DNA from: Plantactinospora endophytica
GTDB taxonomy: Bacteria > Actinomycetota > Actinomycetes > Mycobacteriales > Micromonosporaceae
Direction: 5' to 3'
DNA: 64,000 nt
NCBI RefSeq assembly: GCF_016862915.1
Contig: NZ_BONW01000004.1
Span: 1 to 64,000 of the forward strand
The notes beneath the pieces are model-generated. The model did no database searches, was not told the origin of the DNA, and saw only the letters and a program-made list of their open reading frames with translations. The position numbers and the translations under genes were made by a program. Of this stretch, positions 50,583 through 58,756 are shown in pieces (position 1 is the first letter of the stretch; each line of letters begins with the position of its first letter).

Positions 50583-51518
50583 TCACCGCCCTCGGCGGAC
50601 GAGAGCCCGGCGGCTCGGCTCGGGTCGGGTGTGCGGCAGGTCGGGTACGGTGTTCGGCTGTGCGCCGACCACGTCGAGCAGCCTGAGTTTGTCGGCCGCC
50701 TCGGTGCCCGGGGCGGCGGTGTAGAGGACGACGTGCAGGTCGCTTCCTGGCGCGGTGAGCACGTCGCAGTCGAGCACGAGCGGTCCGACGTCCGGGTGGC
50801 GGACGGTCTTGGTGTTCATCACGTGGCTGCCCACCGCGCGCGACTCCCAGCACCGGGCGAACCGGGGGCTGAGGTGTCGCAGGTCGGCGACGAGCGAGCG
50901 CAGACCCGCGTCGGCGGGGTAGCGGACGGTAGCCGCTCTCAGGTCCGTGATCGCGGCCGTCTCGAACCGGGCCTGCTGTTCGGGGTCGTGCACCACCCGG
51001 GCCGGCGGTCCGGTGAAGTGCCGCCACAGGACGTTGCGCTCGCGCCCGGACAGGCCGGAGGGGTCGCCGAGCAGGGCGGCCGACAGTGCGTTCCAGGCGA
51101 TCAGCGTCCAAGCGGCGTCGTACACGTTGACCGGCGTGCCGGCCAGTTGGTCGAGCAGCCGCCGGACGGCGGGCGTGAGGTGTGCCGATACCCGGTCGGC
51201 CGAGGGTTCCGACTGGTTGGCCAGCAGGAACAGGTGCCGACGCTCCGCTTCCGCGAGCCTCAGCGCTCGCGCCAGCGCGGTGAGGACCTGCCCGGACGGG
51301 GACGTCGCACGCCCCTGCTCCAGGCGGATGACGTAGTCCACGGAGATTCCGGCGAGCAGAGCCAGCTCCTCGCGTCGCAGCCCGGTGGTCCGCCGGATGC
51401 GGCCGACGGGCAGTCCGACCGTGGCCGGATCGATCCGGCCACGCCAGTGGCGCAGGGCGGCGCCCAGTTCGTTGCCGCCCCGGGCCCGGCGGGTGTCCCC
51501 GATCCCGTTCTCGCTCAT
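50583..51518 (-). CDS. MmyB-type XRE transcriptional regulator
   Basis: The 311-residue protein has an N-terminal Cro/C1 helix-turn-helix (GLRREELALLAGISVDYVIR, LEQGRATSPS) and a C-terminal MmyB-like ligand-binding domain (YDAAWTLIAWNALSAALLGD; NTKTVRHPDVGPLVLDCDVL). Such regulators commonly sit divergent to a short-chain dehydrogenase that they repress, as here, and a palindrome lies in the shared promoter. The ATG at 51518 is preferred; GTG 51527 adds three residues. It is more likely to control the SDR gene than the cluster it borders. Confidence 0.9.
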   Translation of the reverse strand: MSENGIGDTRRARGGNELGAALRHWRGRIDPATVGLPVGRIRRTTGLRREELALLAGISVDYVIRLEQGRATSPSGQVLTALARALRLAEAERRHLFLLANQSEPSADRVSAHLTPAVRRLLDQLAGTPVNVYDAAWTLIAWNALSAALLGDPSGLSGRERNVLWRHFTGPPARVVHDPEQQARFETAAITDLRAATVRYPADAGLRSLVADLRHLSPRFARCWESRAVGSHVMNTKTVRHPDVGPLVLDCDVLTAPGSDLHVVLYTAAPGTEAADKLRLLDVVGAQPNTVPDLPHTRPEPSRRALVRRGR

Positions 51519-51561
51519 GGGGTCCACTATCCGTCCGGCGGCCCGCGAGCGCCCGCCGCTG

Positions 51562-51582
51562 CCTGGTACCGGCGGTACCAGG
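51562..51582. promoter_or_regulatory. Palindromic operator between the regulator and SDR genes
   Basis: A perfect inverted repeat, CCTGGTACC and GGTACCAGG separated by GGC, lies 44 bases from the regulator start and 50 bases from the SDR start. It is the likely binding site of the MmyB-type regulator and would control both genes. Confidence 0.75.
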
Positions 51583-51631
51583 AAGAAGGTTGCACTTCCT
51601 CGCCGTCCTCGGACGGGCGAGATTTCCGGGT

Positions 51632-52336
51632 ATGACGACGACGCTGATCACCGGAGCCAACCGGGGTCTCGGCCTGGAAACCGCCCGCCTGGTCGAGGTC
51701 GGGCACACCGTGTACCTCGGCGCCCGCGACGCCCGGCGCGGCGAGGAGGCCGCCGGGCGGGTCGGCGCCCACCCGCTGCTGATCGACGTCACCGGTGACG
51801 CGTCCGTGCAGGCGGCGGCGAAGCTGGTTCGTGACCAGGTCGGTCACCTCGACGTACTGGTCAACAACGCGGGGATCATCGGCCCCGTCCGGCCGGCCGG
51901 GCAGATCACCGCAGCCGACATGCTCACGGTGTACGACACCAACGTCTTCGGCGTCGTACGGGTGATGCATGCCTTTCTGCCGTTGCTCCAGGCGGGTCCG
52001 GCCCCCGTTGTCGTGAACGTCAGCAGTGGCTTGGGTTCGTTGGCCGTCACCGCCGACCCCGAGAGCCACGCGTCGGTCGTACCCGTCTGGGTGCCGGGGC
52101 TGGCCTACAACTCCGGCAAAGCCGCGCTGAACATGGTCACCGCGCAGTACGCCCGTGCGTACCCGGCAGTCAGGATCAACGCTGTCGATCCCGGTCACAC
52201 CGCTACCGACTTCAACGGCCACACCGGAGCCCAGAGCGTCGAGGAGGGCGCCGAGATCATCGTGCGGATGGCCGTACTCGGGCCGGACGGCCCGACCGGT
52301 GGCTTCTTCGCGGCCGGTGGCCCGGTGCCCTGGTGA
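51632..52336 (+). CDS. Short-chain dehydrogenase/reductase
   Basis: The 234-residue protein has the SDR signature: TLITGANRGLGLETARL (NADP-binding TGxxxGLG), LVNNAGIIG, and the catalytic Ser in VVNVSSGLGSL with YNSGKAALN (YxxxK). Length and layout match classical NAD(P)-dependent reductases of the type paired with MmyB regulators. The native substrate is unknown; these genes are often induced by reactive carbonyls. ATG 51632 is 9 bases after a weak GATTTCCGGG. It is not obviously part of either biosynthetic block. Confidence 0.9.
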   Translation: MTTTLITGANRGLGLETARLVEVGHTVYLGARDARRGEEAAGRVGAHPLLIDVTGDASVQAAAKLVRDQVGHLDVLVNNAGIIGPVRPAGQITAADMLTVYDTNVFGVVRVMHAFLPLLQAGPAPVVVNVSSGLGSLAVTADPESHASVVPVWVPGLAYNSGKAALNMVTAQYARAYPAVRINAVDPGHTATDFNGHTGAQSVEEGAEIIVRMAVLGPDGPTGGFFAAGGPVPW

Positions 52337-52425
52337 TGCGCAGCAGACGTCACGCTGCCGGGGCAACCCCCGGAGCCGGTATCCACCGAACGAACGTCCG
52401 GTCACGGCCAGGAGGAGAGACGAGT

Positions 52426-53022
52426 ATGAACGCCCCGCGCAGGGCCGAGGTTGTCCTGGACTTCGTATGTGTCCATTCCTACCGTGGATTCAGCAGATTC
52501 GTTCGAGCCGCTCGGGTCTATCGCGCCCAGGGCGGCGCGGTCGAGACCGTCTTCCTGCCGTTCCAGCTCCAACCCGACGCGTCTGCCGCCGGTGAGTCGC
52601 TGTTCGAGGTCTGGAAGCGGCAGCGTGGCGAGGACGTCGCGCGTGCCCTCCTGTCCGACGGGTCGTTCGGAATCGCCGACGGTCTCGAACTGAACTTCGA
52701 CCGGGCGGTGTTCGCCAACACGTTCGACGCGCACCGGATCCTTGCCCAGGCGTCCGCGCAGGGAAAGGGCGAGCAGATGGCCGAGCGGTTGTTCCGGGCC
52801 TACTTCACCGACGGGCGCAACCTCGCCGACCCCGACACACTCACCCGACTCGCTGCCGAGACGGGAGTGGTGACCCGCGAGACCGGCGCCGCCGAACTCC
52901 GGGCCGAACTCGACCGGGTACGGCAGCTCGGCGTCCAGCCGCCGAGTTTCCGCTTCGAGGGCGGACCGTTCCTGGAAGGTGAGCAGTCCGAGGAACTGTT
53001 CCACGCGACCCTCACGAGGTGA
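52426..53022 (+). CDS. DsbA/FrnE-family protein with altered active site
   Basis: The 198-residue protein follows the FrnE-like DsbA family throughout (VVLDFVCVHSYRGFSRF, LPFQLQPDA, NTFDAHRIL, LFRAYFTDGRNLADPDTL). The active site is CVHS where CPWC or CPxS is usual, so only one cysteine remains. It could act as a monothiol isomerase or glutathione-type enzyme, and family members occur in polyketide clusters. ATG 52426 has GGAGGAG 10 bases upstream. It may start the second biosynthetic block, but a 271-base gap follows. Confidence 0.8.
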   Translation: MNAPRRAEVVLDFVCVHSYRGFSRFVRAARVYRAQGGAVETVFLPFQLQPDASAAGESLFEVWKRQRGEDVARALLSDGSFGIADGLELNFDRAVFANTFDAHRILAQASAQGKGEQMAERLFRAYFTDGRNLADPDTLTRLAAETGVVTRETGAAELRAELDRVRQLGVQPPSFRFEGGPFLEGEQSEELFHATLTR

Positions 53023-53293
53023 CCGCCGAGCGGACCCACGAAACACCGACGCCTCCGCGCACAGCCCTCCGGCGCCAGGGCGCGATGATGCCTGCCCTGC
53101 ACGAGGCCGACCTGTTACCGTCGCTGCTGGACGAAACGCAGAACGCGCAGTCAAGCCGCCCGGCGTTGTCTCCGAAGCCTTCGGCATGTCGGAGCGGATC
53201 GCGGGCTCGGGTGTCACTGCCGGTTCTGCCTTTGGTCAGGCTGCACAGCTCGGGAATGCACCAGATCCGGTGGCGGTTCGTGGGGGTGTCGCG

Positions 53294-54874
53294 ATGCTTC
53301 GTGATCGGCCGGCTACCTGTGTGACCTGCCCACCCGAGCCCGTCGAACACCTCACCGCCGTCGTACGCCAGGCGCTGGACGAGCCGGACCTGACGATGGA
53401 CTTCTTCCACGCCGGAGGAAACTCGCTCGTCGCGCTGACGCTCGCGCGTACCGCACAACTGCACGGCTTTCGTCTCGGCATCCAGGCACTGCTCCGGGCG
53501 CCGTCGCTGCACCGTTTCGTCCGTGAGACGGCCACCACCGCACCGGCGGTCGTCCGGGCCGGAAGACCGTCCGGCCGGGCACCGCTGCTGCCGTTCCAGC
53601 GGTGGATGCTGAGGCTGGACCAGGAGGCCGCCGCGCGGTTGGCGGTGGTGAGCAGGTGGCGGACCAGCGACCCGGTCGACCCCCGGGACGTGGCCGAGGC
53701 GGTACGCGCGCTGCCGGCGTTGCACGACGCCCTGCGTACCCGCATCGTGCGGGCCGGCGACGGGACGGCCCACCAGGCGGAGACGGGGGAGCGGATGCTC
53801 GACGTCGACGTCGTGGCAGCCGACCGGCTCGGGCCGGCAACGGACGTGCCGGCACTGGCCGCCGCGTCGAGGCGCCGTCTCGACCCGTACGCGGGACCGA
53901 CGACGGTGGCGACCATGCTGGCGGATCCGGCGGGCGGGCACACCGAACTCGTCCTGGTCACCCAGCACGCCGTCAGCGACTTCGTCTCCCACGAGATACT
54001 GATGGCCGAGGTCGAGGCGATCCTCCGTGGCGACGACCCGTCGCGGATGGGTGACACGACCACCAGCCACCACTGGGCGACGCTGCTGGAGCGGTACCAG
54101 ACCTCCGGGGAGATCCTGGCCGAGCAGGAGTACTGGCGCGACGTCCTGCACCGGTCGTGGCGGGGACCGTACGCGCAGCACGCCGCCGTCGGCGAAGGTA
54201 CCGGCCGGCGGGCAACGGCCGAGTTCGACGCATCCGAGCGGGCGGCGGTCGGCGTACTGCGGCGGACCCTGGGGCTGACCCCGACGGAGCTGATGCTCAT
54301 GGCCGCCAGCCTGGTGCTCGGTGACGGCCGGCGGCACCTTCTGGTCGGGATGTCCACGCACGGCCGGTACCCGGCGTTCGACGGCGTCGAACTGCACAGC
54401 ACGGTCGGCTGGTTGAGCTCCAACGTGGCCGTCGCCGTGCCGCCGGTCGGTGCCGACCCGGTGTGGTGGCGGGACCGCCTCCGGGCAGAGTTGGCCGAGA
54501 TCCCGCACCACGGCATCGGCGTCTTCGGTGCGGAGTGGGTACGCCCGCCCGACGAACTCACCCGGCTGCTCGATTCGGTCACGCCGCTGGTCAGCCTCAA
54601 CGTGGTGCACGCCGCGCCCCGGCCGGACCGCCGGTGGCAGGTGAACCTGCGGACGGGTCAGGGGACGGTGGTCCGGCCACGGGGGCCCGCCGTGCGGCTC
54701 TCCGTGCTGACCGGCGACGGGTCGGCCGAGGACGTGCGGGTCAGCGTGGACTACAACGACGCGTACCTCGCCGCGGACGTGGCCACCGGCATCGTCGACC
54801 GGCTCGCCGCCGCGCCCGGCGAGCTTGCCGAGCGCTTCGGCCTCGATGCCGGTGAATCCGGCGTACCGGCATGA
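53294..54874 (+). CDS. Carrier protein-condensation-like didomain (NRPS-type)
   Basis: The 526-residue protein begins with a phosphopantetheine carrier domain (about residues 10-80) with attachment Ser in FFHAGGNSLVAL. A condensation-like domain follows (about 90-515) with core PFQRWMLRLDQE. The catalytic HHxxxDG motif is replaced by TQHAVSDF, so one His and the Gly are lost. It could be a docking, transfer or inactive condensation protein. ATG 53294 has GGGGGTG upstream; ATG 53186 would add 36 residues. Its stop overlaps the HAD gene by 4 bases. No adenylation domain is in the window. Confidence 0.82.
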   Translation: MLRDRPATCVTCPPEPVEHLTAVVRQALDEPDLTMDFFHAGGNSLVALTLARTAQLHGFRLGIQALLRAPSLHRFVRETATTAPAVVRAGRPSGRAPLLPFQRWMLRLDQEAAARLAVVSRWRTSDPVDPRDVAEAVRALPALHDALRTRIVRAGDGTAHQAETGERMLDVDVVAADRLGPATDVPALAAASRRRLDPYAGPTTVATMLADPAGGHTELVLVTQHAVSDFVSHEILMAEVEAILRGDDPSRMGDTTTSHHWATLLERYQTSGEILAEQEYWRDVLHRSWRGPYAQHAAVGEGTGRRATAEFDASERAAVGVLRRTLGLTPTELMLMAASLVLGDGRRHLLVGMSTHGRYPAFDGVELHSTVGWLSSNVAVAVPPVGADPVWWRDRLRAELAEIPHHGIGVFGAEWVRPPDELTRLLDSVTPLVSLNVVHAAPRPDRRWQVNLRTGQGTVVRPRGPAVRLSVLTGDGSAEDVRVSVDYNDAYLAADVATGIVDRLAAAPGELAERFGLDAGESGVPA

Positions 54875-55569
54875 GCGACGTCGGCCGGGTCCGGGCGATC
54901 CTCGTCGACGACCACAGGTGCCTGACGCACACCGGCCGAGGGCTGGCGTACCGGGTCGGCCGGTTCCTCGCCGACCGGGGCATCCCGGCCGATCCGGAGC
55001 TGCTGCCGCGCGAGCTGCACGCCGCCTGTGCGCGGCACATCGAGTTTCCGCTGGGCCGCATCGCGACCGCCGACGACGAGCGCGTCGCGTGGACGGCGAT
55101 GTGGACGGATTTCCTGGGCACGTTGGCGATTCCGTTCGACGACGCGCTGCTCGCGGAGATGCACCGGACGTGCCACTACCGGGCGGCGAAGCGCGGCTAT
55201 CCGGACGCGCTGCCGGCACTGGACGCGCTCCGGCCGCACTTCCGGCTCTGCCTGGCCACGAACGCACTGCCGATGGTCCGCGAGGCCCTGGACGGTTTGG
55301 GCCTGTGGCAAGCCTTCGACCACACGTTCGTGTCCGCGCTGATCGGCGCGGAGAAGCCGGACGAGCGGTTCTTCCGGGCCGCCCTGACCGAGCTGCGGCT
55401 CCCTCCGGAACACGTGCTGCTGGTGGACGACCTGCCGGAGAACGTCCAGGGCGCCCGGGACCTCGGCCTCCACGGGGTGCTCATCGACAGGTCGGCGTCC
55501 GCGAACGAGACGCCGCCCGGCGTCGTGCGGTCGCTCACCGACCTCGTCGACCTGCTGCGCCAGGCCTGA
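54871..55569 (+). CDS. HAD-superfamily hydrolase with unusual motif I
   Basis: The 232-residue protein follows the HAD layout: RLCLATNALP (motif II Ser/Thr position), GAEKPDERFF (Lys, motif III) and VLLVDDLPENVQGARDLG (motif IV acidic pair). Motif I reads ILVDDHRCLTHT, where the general acid Asp two residues after the nucleophile is replaced by His. Activity as a simple phosphatase is therefore uncertain. It starts at ATG 54871 overlapping the carrier-condensation gene and is the last plus-strand gene before a convergent operon. Confidence 0.8.
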   Translation: MSDVGRVRAILVDDHRCLTHTGRGLAYRVGRFLADRGIPADPELLPRELHAACARHIEFPLGRIATADDERVAWTAMWTDFLGTLAIPFDDALLAEMHRTCHYRAAKRGYPDALPALDALRPHFRLCLATNALPMVREALDGLGLWQAFDHTFVSALIGAEKPDERFFRAALTELRLPPEHVLLVDDLPENVQGARDLGLHGVLIDRSASANETPPGVVRSLTDLVDLLRQA

Positions 55570-55590
55570 CGCGACCCGGAACGCGGCTCT

Positions 55591-55710
55591 CGAACGTGGC
55601 GCGAGCCGGGACGCCAGTCGTCGAACGTGACGCGGGCCGGGGCGCGGTCGTCGAACGTGCTACGAGCCGGGGCGCGGTCGTCGGGCGTGACACGGCACGG
55701 GCCGCCGGCT
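55591..55710. repeat. 30-bp imperfect tandem repeats between convergent genes
   Basis: About four units with a 30-base period fill the gap between the HAD and methyltransferase stops. The best pair is 55621-55650 and 55651-55680 (TCGAACGTG at the start, GGGGCGCGGTCG at the end); units before and after are more diverged. No gene is encoded. Confidence 0.85.
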
Positions 55711-55711
55711 G

Positions 55712-56503
55712 TCAGGTTCGGCGCTCCAGGACCACCTGTACGACCCTGTCGTCCTCCGTCGGTGGCTTGGCCTCGTGGAACTCGGTGCACACCAGGCGGG
55801 TACCCAGACCGACCCGGTCGGCCATCCGGGTGATCTGGTCGACGGTGAAGAGCTGCCACTCGAACTCGTCGGTGTCGTCGTCGCCGTCGTAGGACAGACT
55901 CACCCGCAGCCGCGTCCCGTCGAGCACGCTGGCGGAGTGGACGATCCGACCGCCGCGTTCGGTCGTGCCGACCCCCTGGTGTCGGTGCCACCAGTCGGGG
56001 TTGTAGAGGTCGAGCACGACCCGGCCGGCCGGGGTGAGCTTGTCGGCTATGTCGGAGAGCAGCCGCGCGTTCTCGGCCGGCGACAAGAAGCCGAAGCTCT
56101 GCCAGAGGACGACGACCCCGTCGAAGACCCCTGGTACGGCGGCCAGGTCGCGGACGTCGTACCGGAGAAAGGTGGCCCGTTCGGCCCCGGACTCCAGGGC
56201 CCGCCGCCGCGCGTACCCGATCGCCTCTTCGTCGCGGTCGACGCCCACCGCCTGGTAGCCGAGACGGGCCAGCGGCACGACGTGCCGACCACGTCCGGAA
56301 CAGACGTCGAGAATGCGCCGGTACGGCGGATTGGGCAGCCACCGCACCAGGAAGTCGACCTCGTTCCCGGTGTACGGGTGGGTCGCCTCGAACACGTCGA
56401 ACCATCTGCGGGAGTAGTTGTTGGCCTCCACCGCGTCCCTCGGGTCGGCGACTGCGTCGGCACCCAACGTAACGCACGGCCGGCGACGCGGGCGACGCGT
56501 CAT
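55712..56503 (-). CDS. SAM-dependent methyltransferase
   Basis: The 263-residue class I methyltransferase has ILDVCSGRGRHVVPLARLG (motif I), VGVDRDEEAIGYA (motif II), FDGVVVLWQSFGFL (motif IV) and VVLDLYNPDWW. It starts at ATG 56503, overlapping the MFS stop by 4 bases (ATGA), and is last in the four-gene minus-strand operon. The neighbours, nucleoside hydrolase and deoxyribosyltransferase-like proteins, hint at a nucleoside-like substrate, but nothing in the sequence fixes it. Confidence 0.88.
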   Translation of the reverse strand: MTRRPRRRPCVTLGADAVADPRDAVEANNYSRRWFDVFEATHPYTGNEVDFLVRWLPNPPYRRILDVCSGRGRHVVPLARLGYQAVGVDRDEEAIGYARRRALESGAERATFLRYDVRDLAAVPGVFDGVVVLWQSFGFLSPAENARLLSDIADKLTPAGRVVLDLYNPDWWHRHQGVGTTERGGRIVHSASVLDGTRLRVSLSYDGDDDTDEFEWQLFTVDQITRMADRVGLGTRLVCTEFHEAKPPTEDDRVVQVVLERRT

Positions 56504-57870
56504 CGGGTCGAGGGTTCGCCGACCCCGCTGCGGTCCGCCGTGTCCTCCTCCGCCGTGTCGTCCTCCGCCGGCAGCACCGGCAACTCCCGCATCCGACGCA
56601 GTGGCGACAGCAGCACCGGTACGGCGGAGAAGCTGACCCCGACCGCGCTGACCAACAGTGCCGTCCGTGGCCCGAGCCACTGGCCGAGTACGCCGCCGAG
56701 CAGTGCACCGAACGGCATGGTGCCCCAGACGAGGAACCGCATGGTGGCGCTCATCCGACCCAGCAGGCGGTCCGGGGTGAGGCCCTGCCGGAAGGTCACC
56801 TGGGTGACGTTGTAGACGATCATGCTGGCGATGGCCAGTAGCTGACCGAGGGCGGCGATCCACACCGTCGGTCCGGGCCTGGTCAGCGGCACCAGCAGCG
56901 CGAAGAGGCCGACGAGGACCGGGGTGACCCACAGGGTCGGCCCCTGTCCGAGCCGGCCGACGATCCGGCGGTTGACGAACAGCCCGACGATCCCGCCGGC
57001 TCCGCCGACCATCATCACCACGCCGATGGCGCCCCCGCTCAGGTCGAGGCCGCGCGCCAGGAAGACCACGAACATCGCCAGGTATGCCGCCCAGAACAGG
57101 TTGAAGGTCCCCGAGCAGGCGGCGATCGGTCGCAGCAACCGGTGGCCGAGGACGAACCGCAGGCCCTCGCCGATCTCGTGTCGGAGCCGGGTGTCGCGGG
57201 CGCCGCGCCGGGCCGGCTCCCGGTCGCGGATCCGCCCGAGCACGAGTACCGACACGACCACCATGACCAGACTGCCGATCAGTGCACCGACCGCCGTCGC
57301 CGCCTGGACCAGTTGACCGGCGAGCCCGGGGCCGGCCACCTGGGCGACCGATCGGGCGCCCTCCAGCTTCGTGTTGCCTTCGAGGAGGTTGTCCCGGCCC
57401 ACGAGGTGCGGCAGATAGCTCTGGTACGCCACGTTGAAGAACAACCCGGTCACCCCGCGGAGCAGCGCCACGAGGTAGAGCTGCCAGATCGCCAGCGCGT
57501 CGGCCCACCAGGCGAGGGGGATCAACGCCACCACGGCGGCCTGGCCCAGGTTGCTCAGGATCATCACCCTCCGCCGGCTCGCCCGGTCGACCCAGGCGCC
57601 GGCCGGCAGACCGAGCACGAGCAGGGCGAGTTGCGCCGCCATCGACAGCAGCCCGACCTCCAGCTCGCTGGCCTGCAACATCAGCACGGCGACCAGCGGA
57701 ATCCCGAGCGTCGCCACCTGCCCGCCGGCGTGCGACGCGATCGAGGCCACGTACAGCGAACGGAAGTCGGCATCGGCCAGCAGGCCGAACCGTCGTCGGA
57801 ACGGCCCGGCCCGTGCGGGGACGACCGCTGGCGGGGGCCCGGGCGACCGGTCAGGCGGCGGCGAGGACAT
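56500..57870 (-). CDS. MFS transporter, second cluster
   Basis: The 456-residue protein has twelve predicted helices, the GAWVDRASRRRVMILSNLG loop after the second helix, and the MFS_3/enterobactin-exporter pattern (SLYVASIASHAGGQVATLGI; EGNTKLEGARSVAQVAGPGLA). It resembles, but is not a close copy of, the exporter at 40838. The ATG at 57870 was chosen over the longer frame; it overlaps the preceding gene by 20 bases. The last 35 residues are acidic. It probably exports the product of the second block or a nucleoside-like intermediate. Confidence 0.9.
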   Translation of the reverse strand: MSSPPPDRSPGPPPAVVPARAGPFRRRFGLLADADFRSLYVASIASHAGGQVATLGIPLVAVLMLQASELEVGLLSMAAQLALLVLGLPAGAWVDRASRRRVMILSNLGQAAVVALIPLAWWADALAIWQLYLVALLRGVTGLFFNVAYQSYLPHLVGRDNLLEGNTKLEGARSVAQVAGPGLAGQLVQAATAVGALIGSLVMVVVSVLVLGRIRDREPARRGARDTRLRHEIGEGLRFVLGHRLLRPIAACSGTFNLFWAAYLAMFVVFLARGLDLSGGAIGVVMMVGGAGGIVGLFVNRRIVGRLGQGPTLWVTPVLVGLFALLVPLTRPGPTVWIAALGQLLAIASMIVYNVTQVTFRQGLTPDRLLGRMSATMRFLVWGTMPFGALLGGVLGQWLGPRTALLVSAVGVSFSAVPVLLSPLRRMRELPVLPAEDDTAEEDTADRSGVGEPSTR

Positions 57871-58756
57871 CCGGTACCAGGACCTTCGCGCGTGCGACGA
57901 GCTCCTCGTGGCTGGAGAAGTAGGAGACGGCGGCGAGCCGGTTGAGCCGGAAGGCACCGAAGGTGGCGAGGCCGGTCAACGGGTCGCTGGCCCGGGCGAG
58001 TACCACCGTCTTGCGGGCTATCTCGGGTTGGGCGCAGATCATGCCCAGCTCCATCGCCGTGCCGAGCGCTCCGGATTCGAGGATGAGGACAATGACGTCC
58101 GCGTCGGTCATCAGGGACTGCGTACGGTGGTACACGTTGACGATGTGCCGGCGGTCCGCCTTGCAGGTCAGGGCGTACAGGCCCTCCCGCTCGAACGTGT
58201 CGCACAGCAGCAGCGTCGCCTCGATGGGCCGGAGTCGTTCACCCGCCCGGAGCCGTTCCATCGGGGTACCGAGACCCGCCCAGAGGGCCTCGATGTAGTG
58301 CGGCGGGTACGGGACGTAGGAGCCGAGCACCAGTACGGACGTCGTCCGGGCGGGCCGGTGGACGCGGATCGGCACGTCGATGTCGACCGGGCCGAGTCGG
58401 CAGAACGCCTCGACGTCGCGTGGCCGGCTCAACGACCGCTGGCGGGAACCGATGTCGACGCGTACGGCATCCCAGCCGGTGCCCGGGCAAGGGGGCGGGT
58501 CGGCGAGTCGGCTGCGCAGCAGTTCCGTCAGGAGCGTACGGCCGAACCGGTCGAGCAGGCTCAGCGCGATGCGTACGTCGTCGTCCTCGGACCGCAGCGT
58601 GTGCAGGCTCGCCTCGTATCCGAACAGGGGCCAGAGCGCGTCGTGCCGGCCGGCCGGGCGGTGCAGCACGTAGACCGGGGAGAACAGCGCGTGCAGGACG
58701 GAGTCCTTGAGCGCGTCCCCGAGGCGCGGTGGTGCTGGTTCGGACGTCGTGCTCAT
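57851..58756 (-). CDS. Possible nucleoside deoxyribosyltransferase-like protein
   Basis: The 301-residue soluble protein has a C-terminal Rossmann-like half: TSVLVLGSYVPYPP, then MTDADVIVLILESGALGTAM with a following Glu (ELGMICAQ), and KTVVLARASDPLTG. This acidic-rich pattern recalls nucleoside 2-deoxyribosyltransferase-like (or TIR-like) folds. Its start overlaps the nucleoside hydrolase stop (ATGA), supporting a nucleoside role. The N-terminal 120 residues are not recognised. An alternative is an unrelated NAD-consuming enzyme. Confidence 0.55.
   Translation of the reverse strand: MSTTSEPAPPRLGDALKDSVLHALFSPVYVLHRPAGRHDALWPLFGYEASLHTLRSEDDDVRIALSLLDRFGRTLLTELLRSRLADPPPCPGTGWDAVRVDIGSRQRSLSRPRDVEAFCRLGPVDIDVPIRVHRPARTTSVLVLGSYVPYPPHYIEALWAGLGTPMERLRAGERLRPIEATLLLCDTFEREGLYALTCKADRRHIVNVYHRTQSLMTDADVIVLILESGALGTAMELGMICAQPEIARKTVVLARASDPLTGLATFGAFRLNRLAAVSYFSSHEELVARAKVLVPDVLAAA

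Noticed and set aside
53019-53324. Plus-strand 101-residue frame starting with a GTGA overlap after the FrnE-like gene, containing a TTA codon
   Set aside because: The first 40 codons look coding-like, but the rest degenerates, it runs into the carrier-condensation gene start, and it matches nothing I recognise.
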